Translations under genes and position numbers: made by a program
In this document: piece after piece, positions 52,080-62,838 of the stretch
How positions within the stretch are numbered: position 1 is the stretch's first letter
How the letters are laid out: each line of letters begins with the position of its first letter
Assembly: GCA_965199105.1 (NCBI GenBank)
Contig: CBDAQO010000002.1
Location: 1,798,001 to 1,862,000, forward strand
Length of the DNA stretch: 64,000 bases
From: LMUY01 sp965199105
GTDB taxonomy: Bacteria; Pseudomonadota; Alphaproteobacteria; Acetobacterales; Acetobacteraceae
Direction: 5' to 3'
The notes under the pieces: model-generated
The model's input: only the letters and a program-made list of their open reading frames with translations
Told to the model about the DNA's origin: nothing
The model's database searches: none

Positions 52080-53516
52080 CTACGCGTTCTGCCGCTGCAC
52101 CGAGTGCCGCCGGCCATACCACCAGTAGATCGCGATCCCCGCCGTCTGCCACACCGCCAGCCGCAGCAGCGTGACCAGCGGCAGCCCTGCCACCAGCGCC
52201 AGGCACGACACGATGCCCAGGATCGGCAGCCACGGCATCCATGGCACGCGGAACGGCCGCTCCGTGTCCGGCTCGACCCGGCGCAGGTACAGCACTGCCC
52301 CGCACACCAGGACGAACGCCAAGAGCGTGCCGACGCTGACCAGCTCGCTCAGCACCTGGATCGGGGTGAGGGCGGCCACCGTCGCCACCACCGCGCCGGT
52401 GAGGATTTGCATGGCGTAGGGCGTGTTCCAGCGGCTGTGCAGGCGGCCGAATAGCGGCGGCAGCAGCCCGTCGCGCGCGATGGCGTAGGCGATGCGGCTC
52501 TGGCCATAGAGCGAGACCAGGATGACCGTGGTCAGCCCGGTCAGCGCGCCGAAATCCACCAGCACCGCGAACCAGCCCAGGCCCACCGCCTTGACGCCCT
52601 TGCCGATCGGGTCGGCCACGTCGAGCTCGCTGTAGGACATCAGCCCGGTCAGCACCGCCGACACCGCCACGTAGAGCAGGGTGCACAACCCCAATGAGGC
52701 CAGGATGGCGACCGGCATGTCCCGCTGCGGCCGCTTGGCCTCCTGCGCCGAGGTGGCGACGGCGTCAAACCCCAGGTAGGCGTAGAACACCACGGAGGCG
52801 CCGCGCAGGATGCCGCTCCAGCCGAACAGGCCGAACTGGCCCTTGTTGGGTGGCACGAATGGCTGCCAATGCCCGGCTTTGACGTAGAACGCGCCCACGC
52901 CGATGAACGCCAGCACGATGCACAGCTTCAACGCCACCATGATGTTGTTCACCCGCACGGATTGCTGCGTGCCGAGCACCAGCATGGCGGTCAGCACCAC
53001 CACGATCAGCGCGGCCGGCAGGTTCAGGATGTTCCCCGGCGCGGCACCCGGCGGGCCGGACAGGGCGGCGGGCAGCGTCACGCCGAGGCTGCCGAAGAAG
53101 CTCACCGCGTAGCCCGACCAGCCAACGGCCACCGTCGCGGCACCCATGGCGTATTCCAGCAGGAGGTCCCAACCGACGATCCAGGCGAAGATTTCGCCGA
53201 TGGTGGCGTAGGTGTAGCTGTAGGTGCTGCCGCTGACCGGGATCATGGCGGCCAGTTCGGCGTAGCACAGCGCCACGAACCCGCAGGCGACCCCAGCCAG
53301 CACGAACGAGACCATCACCGCGGGCCCGGCATAGCGCGCGGCGGCCGTCCCGGTCAGCACGAAGATGCCGGCGCCGATCACCGCGCCCACGCCCATGGCG
53401 CCGATGCTGAACAGGCCGAGGGATTTCTCCAGGTGCGCCCCGCCCCCGTCGCCACCGTCCCCGTCGCCGTCGTGGATGGTGTCGGCGATGCTCTTGCGCG
53501 TGAACAGCCCGCTCAT
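52080..53516 (-). CDS. APC-superfamily amino-acid permease
   Basis: 478 residues with about 12 hydrophobic helices, CAT/YfnA-like. Seen: LGLFSIGAMGVGAVIGAGIF (the G-A-G-I-F substrate-binding break in helix 1), YAELAAMIPVSGSTYSYTYA, and FYAYLGFDAVATSAQEAKRPQRD (FDAVAT). The cytoplasmic N-terminus carries an unusual DGDGDGGDGGG run, about residues 17-27. Its ATG overlaps the stop of the stomatin-like gene, so three genes form one operon. Likely imports a cationic or neutral amino acid; specificity cannot be read. Confidence 0.9.
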   Translation of the reverse strand: MSGLFTRKSIADTIHDGDGDGGDGGGAHLEKSLGLFSIGAMGVGAVIGAGIFVLTGTAAARYAGPAVMVSFVLAGVACGFVALCYAELAAMIPVSGSTYSYTYATIGEIFAWIVGWDLLLEYAMGAATVAVGWSGYAVSFFGSLGVTLPAALSGPPGAAPGNILNLPAALIVVVLTAMLVLGTQQSVRVNNIMVALKLCIVLAFIGVGAFYVKAGHWQPFVPPNKGQFGLFGWSGILRGASVVFYAYLGFDAVATSAQEAKRPQRDMPVAILASLGLCTLLYVAVSAVLTGLMSYSELDVADPIGKGVKAVGLGWFAVLVDFGALTGLTTVILVSLYGQSRIAYAIARDGLLPPLFGRLHSRWNTPYAMQILTGAVVATVAALTPIQVLSELVSVGTLLAFVLVCGAVLYLRRVEPDTERPFRVPWMPWLPILGIVSCLALVAGLPLVTLLRLAVWQTAGIAIYWWYGRRHSVQRQNA

Positions 53517-54301
53517 GAGGGCTTGAAGACCGCCCCGAGCGCGCTGGCCATGTCGGTCGGGATCAGCACCGTCGCACCGCGCTCCTTGTTCATTTCGTAG
53601 AGCAGGTTCATCTGGCGGAGCTGCAGCGCCACCGGGTTCTGCGCATAGCGCTCCGCCGCCAGCAGCACCTGGTCGGCGATGTCCCGCTCGGCCGACGCCA
53701 GGGTCACGCGCGCCTGCTTCTCCCGTTCGGCCTGCGCCTGGCTGCTCATGGCGTCCTGCAGCCCGGCGGGGATGCCCACGTCCTTGATCTCCACCGAGCG
53801 GATGCCGACGCCCCAGCTCCCGGTCTTCTCGCCGATGGTGATGCGGAGCTGCTCGTCGGCAGACTTGCGGTCGCTCAGCAGGCGCGCCAGGTCCGACGAG
53901 CCGATCATCTCGCGCAGGCTGGTCTGCGCCACCCGCTCGATCGCCTGGCGGTAGTTGGCGATGTTGATGGCGGCGGCGCGCGGGTCGGTCACTTGCCAGA
54001 ACACGATCGCATCCACGCCCACCGCCACCGTGTCGCGGGTGAGCGCCTGTTCGGCGGTGATGGTGGTGGTCTCCACCCGCATGTCGATGATGAAGGCCAC
54101 CTGGTCGATGATCGGGAACACCAGATAGAGCCCCGGGCCGCGGATGCCGTGGAAGCGCCCGAGCCGCAGCACCACGGCGCGGTTCCACTCCTGGGTCAGC
54201 CGGAGCGAGCGGAACAGCAGCAGCAGGACGAGCACGACGGCGATGATGAGGGCGAACGGTGCGAGGTTCGCCAGGCCGGCAAGTAGGTTAGGAGGGGGCA
54301 T
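53513..54301 (-). CDS. stomatin/prohibitin-family (SPFH) protein, slipin-like
   Basis: 262 residues: one N-terminal hydrophobic hairpin or helix (LAPFALIIAVVLVLLLLFRS), then the SPFH/band-7 domain with EWNRAVVLRLGRFHGIRGPG, IDMRVETTTITAEQALTRDT and AQTSLREMIGSSDLARLLSD, and an Ala/Gln/Arg-rich helical region that forms oligomers in this family. Organises membrane microdomains; slipins often associate with proteases or channels. No NfeD-type partner gene is adjacent. The start overlaps the upstream gene by one base and the stop overlaps the permease start. Confidence 0.9.
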   Translation of the reverse strand: MPPPNLLAGLANLAPFALIIAVVLVLLLLFRSLRLTQEWNRAVVLRLGRFHGIRGPGLYLVFPIIDQVAFIIDMRVETTTITAEQALTRDTVAVGVDAIVFWQVTDPRAAAINIANYRQAIERVAQTSLREMIGSSDLARLLSDRKSADEQLRITIGEKTGSWGVGIRSVEIKDVGIPAGLQDAMSSQAQAEREKQARVTLASAERDIADQVLLAAERYAQNPVALQLRQMNLLYEMNKERGATVLIPTDMASALGAVFKPS

Positions 54302-55092
54302 CAAACACGTCCTGTCATAGCAGCGAGGGTTACGGCCATTCGGTCGGGGAAGCCGCGGGGCGCCGGGTCGCCGGGGTGGCGGAGGTCGCGGCGGGCGAGG
54401 GCGGCGGGCAGGGCGGCGGCGAGCGCCGGGCCGGGGCGGTGGCGGGCGCCCAGCAGGGCGAGGCCTTCGGCGGCCAGCGCGCGGAACACGGGTTGCAACG
54501 CCGGCGATTGCGGGGCGGCGATGACGGCGTCCGCATCGAGGCCGTGGGCGGCCAGCACGTCCGCCGGCAGCAGGCACAGCTTGCCCCGGGCAGCGGCGGC
54601 CACGCTGCGCAGCACGCCCGCCGCGCCATAGCCGGCGCCAAGCCGCAGCACGGCGGCCGCACCCGGCGCGCCGAGCAACCGCGCCGCCGCCAGCGCAAGG
54701 GAGCCGGCGCCCCCCAGCAGCCACTCGCGCCAGTCCGCCAGCGTGGCGAACTCGGTGCGCTCGCGCGCGTCCAGCATGGCGAGCAACTCCGCCGGGTCGA
54801 GCGCGCCCGCGTGTAGCAGGCCAGCAAGCGGCGTGGCCACCTCGTGCGATTTGCGCTGGCCCTCGACCACCTCGCGCCACCATTGCAGGCGGATCAAGGC
54901 CATCATCGGCTCGGTGGTGGCTTCGTGCGCCCGGGCAGTCTCGTAATTGAAGGCATAGAGCGTGAACAGCGCCTCCCGCCGGTCCGGCGGTGCGAACAGG
55001 GCGGTGAAAAACCGGTCCGGGTCAACCCGGCGCACCAGGGCGGCCACGGGGGAGAGTGCGTGCGAGGGGGAAGGGGTTGCGCCGGCTGCCAT
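54301..55092 (-). CDS. squalene/phytoene synthase-fold protein, NDUFAF6-like
   Basis: 263 residues of the squalene/phytoene synthase superfamily but of the NDUFAF6 (complex I assembly factor) type: VRRVDPDRFFTALFAPPDRR, YAFNYETARAHEATTEPMMA and LIRLQWWREVVEGQ. The DxxxD diphosphate motifs required by true phytoene synthases are not preserved where CrtB has them, so I do not call it a second crtB. First gene of an operon with the stomatin-like protein and permease. Divergent from sodB. Confidence 0.78.
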   Translation of the reverse strand: MAAGATPSPSHALSPVAALVRRVDPDRFFTALFAPPDRREALFTLYAFNYETARAHEATTEPMMALIRLQWWREVVEGQRKSHEVATPLAGLLHAGALDPAELLAMLDARERTEFATLADWREWLLGGAGSLALAAARLLGAPGAAAVLRLGAGYGAAGVLRSVAAAARGKLCLLPADVLAAHGLDADAVIAAPQSPALQPVFRALAAEGLALLGARHRPGPALAAALPAALARRDLRHPGDPAPRGFPDRMAVTLAAMTGRV

Positions 55093-55198
55093 GGAACGAA
55101 CATAGGCTTGGCCGCGCTTGACGGGAGGTGGGCTGGGCAGGATGGTCCGGCCTCCGCGGCATCCATCGTCCCCCGCCCCTCACACAAGGAGATTGCCC

Positions 55199-55804
55199 AT
55201 GGCTTTCGAACTTCCCCCCCTGCCTTACTCCCACGGCGCGCTGGCCGCCCATGGCATGTGTCAGGAGACGCTCGAGCTGCACCACGACAAGCACCACCAG
55301 GCTTACGTCACGGCGCTGAACGGCTTCGTGGAGAAAGACCCGGCGTTGCAGGGCAAGTCGCTGGAGGAGATCGTGACCCACACCGCCAAGGAGGGTGGCC
55401 CGGTGTTCAACAACGCGGGCCAGCATTGGAACCACATCCTCTTCTGGCAGGCGATGAGCCCGACCGAGGGTGGCAAGATGCCTGGCAAGCTCGAGGCCAA
55501 GATCAGCGAGGACCTTGGCGGTGTCGACAAGTTCAAGGAGGCGTTTAAGGCCGCGGCAATCGGCCAGTTCGGCTCCGGCTGGGCCTGGCTGGTGCTGGGC
55601 AGCGACGGCAAGCTCAAGGTCACCAAGTCCCCCAACGGCAGCAACCCGCTGGCGCTGGGCGAGGGGCATGCCCTGCTCGGGATCGACGTGTGGGAGCACA
55701 GCTACTACCTGGACTTCCGCAATCGCCGGCCGGACTACATCACGAACTGGCTGGACAAGATCGCCAACTACGAATTCGCCGAAAGCCAGATGTCGGCGGC
55801 TTAG
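55199..55804 (+). CDS. sodB: superoxide dismutase, iron type
   Basis: Cytoplasmic superoxide scavenger. 201 residues. Metal ligands in LHHDKHHQAYV, AGQHWNHILFW and DVWEHSYYLDFRNRRPDYI; the Gln in NAGQHWNH is where iron-type enzymes place it, so I favour Fe over Mn. The ATG at 55199 has an AAGGAG ribosome site. No signal peptide. Transcribed away from the NDUFAF6-like operon; the 322-base region downstream is filled with palindromic repeats. Confidence 0.95.
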   Translation: MAFELPPLPYSHGALAAHGMCQETLELHHDKHHQAYVTALNGFVEKDPALQGKSLEEIVTHTAKEGGPVFNNAGQHWNHILFWQAMSPTEGGKMPGKLEAKISEDLGGVDKFKEAFKAAAIGQFGSGWAWLVLGSDGKLKVTKSPNGSNPLALGEGHALLGIDVWEHSYYLDFRNRRPDYITNWLDKIANYEFAESQMSAA

Positions 55805-55862
55805 TTTTAGCCAGCGCGCCCGCTCCCGCCTTTAGGGGAGGGAGAGTTGCTGGACGGGGGCG

Positions 55863-55969
55863 CTAGACCAAGACCGGCTCAGATAGAGTCGCCGGTCATG
55901 GTCTAGCTCTTTGTTTTGGCGAGCATGTTTACCAATCAAGTGACTTCACTTGATGCGGTCATGCTCTAA
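55863..55969 (-). repeat. 107-bp CTAGA-bounded palindromic repeat, copy 1
   Basis: Bounded by CTAGACCA and TGCTCTAA. Contains an inner hairpin CAAGTGA-CTT-CACTTG and an outer one TAGACC...GGTCTA. Read on the minus strand it matches copy 2 at 59168: TAGAGCA, a palindromic core, then CCAAAACAA and GAGCTAGA in the same order and spacing. Non-coding, between sodB and the small membrane protein. The family looks like the mobile palindromic repeats common in alphaproteobacteria. Confidence 0.8.
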
Positions 55970-55971
55970 AG

Positions 55972-56008
55972 CCCTCTCCCTCCGGGAGAAGGTTGGGTGA
56001 GGGCGGGG
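55972..56008. repeat. REP-like repeat
   Basis: CCCTCTCCCTCCGGGAGAAGG hairpin followed by TTGGGTGAGGG; same family as 5469 and 19749. It is in inverted orientation to the next copy at 56051, so the pair could form one long cruciform. Immediately abuts copy 1 of the 107-bp repeat. Confidence 0.8.
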
Positions 56009-56050
56009 CCGCGACGAGTTGCGTCTAAATGCTGGACAGCCGGCCCGTTC

Positions 56051-56082
56051 CCCTCACCCCGCCCTCTCCCATCGGGAGAGGG
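56051..56082. repeat. REP-like repeat, inverted partner
   Basis: CCCTCACCCCG followed by CCCTCTCCC-ATC-GGGAGAGGG, a perfect 9-bp stem. Faces the copy at 55972 with about 42 bases between. Confidence 0.8.
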
Positions 56083-56126
56083 AGCAATGCTGAAAGGGTG
56101 GGGACAGATTACGTTGGCGGTATAGC

Positions 56127-56345
56127 GTGGCGTTAAACGAGATTGAAGAGCGCCTCGAGCACGAACTCAGGATACTGCAGATGCAAGCGGACACGGATCT
56201 CAACTGGGTTCAGGCGCGCAAATCCGAGCAGGACTGGCGGCTCGATCCGCAGCGCGTGATCATCCAGGCCGCGCTTGCGACGGCGGCAATCGTGGGCGCG
56301 GTCGCAGGCGTGCTTGGGTTTTTCCTTGGTCGCGCCGGCCACTAA
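56127..56345 (+). CDS. small membrane protein, hypothetical
   Basis: 72 residues from a GTG at 56127: a charged helical N-terminal half, ALNEIEERLEHELRILQMQA, of coiled-coil character, and one C-terminal transmembrane helix (IIQAALATAAIVGAVAGVLG). Tail-anchored topology. Amino-acid composition (few Cys, balanced charges) supports real coding. Its stop is six bases from the convergent end of glgX. Family not recognised. Confidence 0.6.
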   Translation: MALNEIEERLEHELRILQMQADTDLNWVQARKSEQDWRLDPQRVIIQAALATAAIVGAVAGVLGFFLGRAGH

Positions 56346-56351
56346 ACTCAG

Positions 56352-58556
<2,205 letters not shown>

Positions 58557-58706
58557 CGTGGCGCTTATGCAGCAGACCCGGCCGCGCTTGTCGAGCACGC
58601 GCCGATGGTAAAGCGCGCGCCGCAGCGTCCGGGCCGCCTGCGCGCGGTCGCACTTGCCTTATGAGGGCCGGCGTGGTTTTGCCGCAAAGCCAGCGAGGGA
58701 GCGTTG

Positions 58707-59171
58707 ATGTCGCCGACGGGGTTCGAGCAGTTTGCCGTGGGCCAGGTCTTCACCAGCGGCATCCACCTGGTCACGGCGGCCGACATCAAGGCGTTTGCCG
58801 AGGCGTTCGACCCGCAGGCGCAGCATATGGACGAGGCGGAAGCGGCCGGCACGCTGTTTGGCGGGCTGGTGGCGAGCGGCTGGCACACCGCCAGCCTCAC
58901 CATGCGGTTGATGCTGGAGAGCAGCCTGGGCGGGGTTGGCGGCCGCAGTGTCGGCCTTGGCGTGCGCGAGCTGAAATGGCTGGTGCCGGTGCGGCCCGGC
59001 GACGCCATCCGGGCCCGCACCGAAATCATTGACACCCGTGCCTCGCGCTCCCGGCCCGACCGCGGCATCATCCTGATGCGCACCACCACGCGCAACCAGG
59101 CGGACGCCGTGGTGCTGGACATGACCAGCTCGATGCTGGTGCCGCGGGACGAGATTACCGCCGCTTGCTAG
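58707..59171 (+). CDS. MaoC-family hot-dog dehydratase
   Basis: 154 residues: FEQFAVGQVFTSGIHLVTAA, the hydratase-2 motif AEAFDPQAQHMDEAEA with catalytic Asp and His, then GGLVASGWHTASLTMRLMLE. Such stand-alone MaoC proteins hydrate trans-2-enoyl thioesters or act as acyl dehydratases. ATG at 58707 with GAGGGAG upstream. Its TAG stop falls inside the CTAG terminus of the repeat at 59168. Substrate not predictable. Confidence 0.85.
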   Translation: MSPTGFEQFAVGQVFTSGIHLVTAADIKAFAEAFDPQAQHMDEAEAAGTLFGGLVASGWHTASLTMRLMLESSLGGVGGRSVGLGVRELKWLVPVRPGDAIRARTEIIDTRASRSRPDRGIILMRTTTRNQADAVVLDMTSSMLVPRDEITAAC

Positions 59172-59275
59172 AGCAGATCCCGATCAGGTGGAATCACCTG
59201 ATCGGGTGAAGATGCTGGCCAAAACAACGAGCTAGAGGATTTGGAGTGAGCCAAAGCGAACGGAGAATGCTCTAG
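59168..59275 (+). repeat. 108-bp CTAGAGCA-bounded palindromic repeat, copy 2
   Basis: Perfect inverted ends CTAGAGCA (59168-59175) and TGCTCTAG (59268-59275), with an inner hairpin GATCAGGTG-GAATC-CACCTGATC-like core and the CCAAAACAACGAGCTAGA segment shared with copy 1. The TAG stop codons of the MaoC gene (plus) and of the acyltransferase (minus) both lie in its terminal CTAG sequences. Confidence 0.85.
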
Positions 59276-60621
59276 GCGGGGGATCGCTTCAGCCGGACCC
59301 GATGTAGGCCCAGCGCGTTCAGCAAGGCGTCCCGCACCTTGGCGGTGTGGCGCTCGGTCAGCCCCGCGAACAGCCAGGCCAGTGTGGCCAGCAGCACGAC
59401 GATGGCGGCGGTGATCGCCATGTTGGAGGGAGTGGCCTCTAGCCGGTGCGGCAGGCTGCCGGTGGCGACCATGATGCCCATGATGCCCAATAGCAGCGGG
59501 AAGTGGACGCAGTAGAGCGAGTAGGAGAAGTTGGCCAGCCACTCGCCGATGCCGGCCCCGAAATGCATGGTGCGCCAGCCTGGGTGCGCGACCAGGAACG
59601 CCACCGCCAGGCCGAGGCAGGGGCTCGGCAGCGAGTAGCGGTGGGTCAGCACGACGGCCACAACGACCGCGCCGACCCCGGCCACTTGCAGCAGGCGACC
59701 GCGCAGCACCCGGTGGTTGAAGGCGACCCGCGCGGCCACCCCCGCGATCCAGGACAGGCTCTCGAACAGGACGTTGGGCTGGTTCACCAGGCTCAGGCCT
59801 AGCAGGACCACGCCATAGCCGATGGCCACGATCGCGGGGGTGGACGGCACGCGCCGGACCAGCAGCACGAGGGCGAGGCCGATGATGTAGTACGACCACT
59901 CGTAGGAGAGCGACCAGAGCGGGCTGTTGGTGTCCAGGGTCGGCGCCAGCAGCTCGTTCAGCATGACGGCCGAGGCGGCCCAGCGCTGCAGACTGACATC
60001 GGTCTGCAGCGGTTGCACCCGCCCGAGGGCCCAGTCGACGCCCTGCACGAAGTGAGCGTCCGGCACCAGTGACAGCAGCCCAGCCAGCACGATTGCGGTC
60101 AGCAACAAGCATGGGATCAGCACGACGAAGATGCGCGAGAAGCGGTCGACCAGGAAGACACGCCAGTCCTGCTCAATGGCGTCGCTCTTGAGCAGTCCGA
60201 GCAGCTTGCCGCCGACGAGAAAACCACTGAGCACGAAGAATATGACGACGGCCGACTGCGCGTAGCCGGTGAAGCCTAGCACCGGCCTCATATCCAGTTG
60301 CGTGTTCAGGTAGGGGGTGCTGGGTCCAACCGCGCCGATGTTCAGGATGCTTTCGGTCACGTGCGAGCAGACGACGATGAAGGCGGCGAGCCAGCGAAGA
60401 TGCGACAGCAGCGCGACCGGGCCTGTGGGCGGCTTGGCCTGAACCTGCACGGGTGGGACCTGCACGGGTGGGACCTGCGCGGACGGGACCGCGACGTTGG
60501 CGACCGGCACGCTAGTCAAGGCGTTTGCCCGTTCGCAGCCCGGGGTGCAGCGGCCACGCCCGGAACACGGCCGGAATGATAGCGAGGAGAAACGAGGCCA
60601 ATCGCCCCCAGCACCCCGCAT
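59272..60621 (-). CDS. acyltransferase 3 (OafA/YrhL-like) membrane protein
   Basis: Integral membrane O-acyltransferase family that acylates sugars of surface polymers or small molecules. About ten hydrophobic helices after residue 70, with LLSHLRWLAAFIVVCSHVTE (family N-terminal Arg and His), FFVLSGFLVGGKLLGLLKSD and NSPLWSLSYEWSYYIIGLAL. The N-terminal about 65 residues are Pro/Val/Gln-rich and contain the repeat VPPVQVPPVQ. The start is unclear: ATG at 60621 is used here; GTG at 60747 or later GTG/TTG codons are possible and none has a strong ribosome site. It stands alone. Confidence 0.82.
   Translation of the reverse strand: MRGAGGDWPRFSSLSFRPCSGRGRCTPGCERANALTSVPVANVAVPSAQVPPVQVPPVQVQAKPPTGPVALLSHLRWLAAFIVVCSHVTESILNIGAVGPSTPYLNTQLDMRPVLGFTGYAQSAVVIFFVLSGFLVGGKLLGLLKSDAIEQDWRVFLVDRFSRIFVVLIPCLLLTAIVLAGLLSLVPDAHFVQGVDWALGRVQPLQTDVSLQRWAASAVMLNELLAPTLDTNSPLWSLSYEWSYYIIGLALVLLVRRVPSTPAIVAIGYGVVLLGLSLVNQPNVLFESLSWIAGVAARVAFNHRVLRGRLLQVAGVGAVVVAVVLTHRYSLPSPCLGLAVAFLVAHPGWRTMHFGAGIGEWLANFSYSLYCVHFPLLLGIMGIMVATGSLPHRLEATPSNMAITAAIVVLLATLAWLFAGLTERHTAKVRDALLNALGLHRVRLKRSPA
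60443..60487. repeat. three 15-bp tandem repeats in the acyltransferase N-terminus
   Basis: Two identical units ACCTGCACGGGTGGG and a third with two changes, encoding VPPVQ repeats on the minus strand. In frame, so length variants of the cytoplasmic tail are possible. Confidence 0.85.
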
Positions 60622-60819
60622 GTTGTCGCCGAAGCGCCGAACAAGAATTACGGTCCGATCAAAGATGAAGCACCAGGGCAAGCACGGCCAGGCCCGCCAC
60701 GCCAGCACCGGCTGGCCGGGCGGCAAAATCCATGTTGTTCTGCTCACCGTCCAGTCTTATTTTTGAGCCTGCGCTGTTCGGTGCACGCATGGCTGGCAGA
60801 CCAAGACGACGCGCACACC

Positions 60820-62838
60820 CTATTCGGCGGCGTGTTCCAGGATCGGCTCGGCGCCCAGCGCGGCCAACTGGGGCTCCAGCGTCACCAAGTCACGCTCGGC
60901 GACGCAGCATAGATAGTGTGCGGAGGGGAGGGGCTTCTCCGTGCTTTCCACCAGCAGCGTGCCGTCGCTGGCGAGCGGGATCGCGGTGAGGCCGAGGTCG
61001 CCATAAACTTTCAGCAGCGTGGGACCGGCGCGCCAGACCGCCGGGTCGAGACCTTCCTGCAGCGCCAGGTCGCGCAGCCGCCAGATCGCCGAAATCCGGT
61101 CCGTGGGGGCTCCGGCGGGGTCGCCGATGCCCAGCATGACCCGGCCGAGGCGGCGAAACGGGATGCCGGCGCGGCCGGCTTCGCCCATCACCAGGCCGTC
61201 GGCGGTGGCGGGCGGGTCGGCGCCCAGGGCGGCGTAGCGCAGGCGGCCTTCCCCGGCCCAGGGCAGGCAGGTCACGTGGCCGGGGCGCAGCAGCCGCCAC
61301 AGCGCCAGCAGCCCGAGCAGCACGGCCAGCGCCATCACGACGCGCAGGCCGTTCGGCAGGTCGGGCGAAAGCACCAGCTCCCACCAGGAGTTTTCCGCCA
61401 GCCGCCGGGTCGCGGGCTCGAAGCTGGCGAGTGCGAGCACGCAGGCGGCCAAGGCGAGCAGCGGCACTAGAACGTCGGTCTTCAGCGTGCTGGTGAGCAG
61501 GCGGGCGTGGCGGTAGAACGCGTCCCGGAACGGCGCCACCAGCACGGCGGAGAGCACCAGCACGGCAGGGATCCAGATCGGGTCGCGCTGGGCGGCGGTG
61601 TAGGCGGCGGCGATCAGCAGCAGCCCCACCGTGCCGCCCCAGGCCAGGGTGACGCGCTGCGACAGGCCGATGGCGAGCACCATTAGGGCTGCGCCGATCA
61701 GCGAGGGCACGAATTGGCCGGTGCTGGCGGCCATGTCGGCGAAATCGGGGTCGATCCAGGTCAAATCCGGCTGCACGTCGATCACCCCAAGCGACAGCAG
61801 CAGCGCGCCGCAGATCGCCACCACGCCGGTGGCCGCCCCCACGGCGAAATCCGGCTCGCTGATGCGCCCTACCGTCTGCGTCGCCCGCGCGATGGCGCCG
61901 CTCTTGAGCAGGGCGCCGCCGCGTAGCAGCAGTTCGTTGCTGGCGAACAGCGTGCCGGCCAGGAACAGCGGGATGATGTAGTAGTACAGCCGGAAGATCA
62001 GGATCGCGCCCAGGATCACCGGCGCCGAGAGGTAGGGTTCCAGGCCGAGTAGCATCGCGGTGTCAAACACGCCGATGCCGCCGGGCAGGCTCGCCAGCAG
62101 CCCGGCGCTGTAGGAGGCGAGGTAGCAGGCCAGGAAGCGCAGGTAGGTCAGCCCCGGCGTCGGCGGCAACAGGGTGTAGAAGATGGCCGCGGTCACCGCC
62201 ACGTCCATCGAGGCGAGCGCCACCTGCACCGCTGCCATGCGCCAGGTCGGCAGCTTGAACTGGTGGCCGCGCAGCCGCACGGTCTTGGCCACGCTCGAGA
62301 TCGCCACGTAGGTGCCGACCGTGAGCCACATCAGGGTGCCGATGCTGTAGAAAGCCCAGCTTGGGAGGATGCGGCTGAAGAACGGGATCGACATCGGCTC
62401 GAACCACAGCACCCAGCCGCCGAGCACCAGCCCGCCGAGCCCGAAGGTGAGCGAGCAGAACCCCACCACCTTGGCGATCTGCACCGGCGCCAGGCCCCAG
62501 TGCGAGTAGAGCCGGTACCGCACGGCGGCGCCCGAGACGGCGGAGAAGCCGAGATTGTGCGACAGTGCGTAGGCGCAGAACGAGGCGAACGCGACCCGGC
62601 GATACTTCACCGGATGGCCTGCATAGATCGTGCCCAGACGGTCGTAGAAGGTGAGCACGACGTACGACAGCACGGTGGCGCCGAACGAGATCACCAGCGC
62701 GCGGTGCGGGATGGCCGCCAGCGCCAGCTTGATGTCGGCCAGCTTGAGGTGGCTGAACTCGTGCTGGACCACGAAGACGGCGCCCGCCAGGAGCACCACC
62801 CCGAGCAAGGCTGGCAGGTGGCGCAGGTACTGCTTCAA
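60820..62838 (-). CDS. MprF-like membrane protein with truncated synthase domain
   Basis: 672 residues. About the first 550 are membrane: an UPF0104/flippase-like part (LPALLGVVLLAGAVFVVQHE, LSHNLGFSAVSGAAVRYRLY, YSAGLLASLPGGIGVFDTAM) and further helices. The soluble tail (about 555-672) begins like the lysyl-phosphatidylglycerol synthase domain (VMLGIGDPAGAPTDRI, LKVYGDLGLTAIPLASDGTL) but stops where the second acetyltransferase-like half should start. So transfer of lysine is doubtful, while lipid flipping may remain. TTG start at 62838 overlaps the lysK stop (TTGA). Partnership with a lysyl-tRNA synthetase gene fits an aminoacyl-lipid origin. Confidence 0.82.
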   Translation of the reverse strand: MKQYLRHLPALLGVVLLAGAVFVVQHEFSHLKLADIKLALAAIPHRALVISFGATVLSYVVLTFYDRLGTIYAGHPVKYRRVAFASFCAYALSHNLGFSAVSGAAVRYRLYSHWGLAPVQIAKVVGFCSLTFGLGGLVLGGWVLWFEPMSIPFFSRILPSWAFYSIGTLMWLTVGTYVAISSVAKTVRLRGHQFKLPTWRMAAVQVALASMDVAVTAAIFYTLLPPTPGLTYLRFLACYLASYSAGLLASLPGGIGVFDTAMLLGLEPYLSAPVILGAILIFRLYYYIIPLFLAGTLFASNELLLRGGALLKSGAIARATQTVGRISEPDFAVGAATGVVAICGALLLSLGVIDVQPDLTWIDPDFADMAASTGQFVPSLIGAALMVLAIGLSQRVTLAWGGTVGLLLIAAAYTAAQRDPIWIPAVLVLSAVLVAPFRDAFYRHARLLTSTLKTDVLVPLLALAACVLALASFEPATRRLAENSWWELVLSPDLPNGLRVVMALAVLLGLLALWRLLRPGHVTCLPWAGEGRLRYAALGADPPATADGLVMGEAGRAGIPFRRLGRVMLGIGDPAGAPTDRISAIWRLRDLALQEGLDPAVWRAGPTLLKVYGDLGLTAIPLASDGTLLVESTEKPLPSAHYLCCVAERDLVTLEPQLAALGAEPILEHAAE

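Noticed and set aside
54301..55092. Second phytoene synthase gene
   Set aside because: It belongs to the same fold, but sequence blocks match the NDUFAF6-like group and the Asp-rich catalytic motifs are not preserved.
60443..60487. Short CRISPR-like array
   Set aside because: Units are 15 bp, directly joined with no spacers, and lie inside a coding region.
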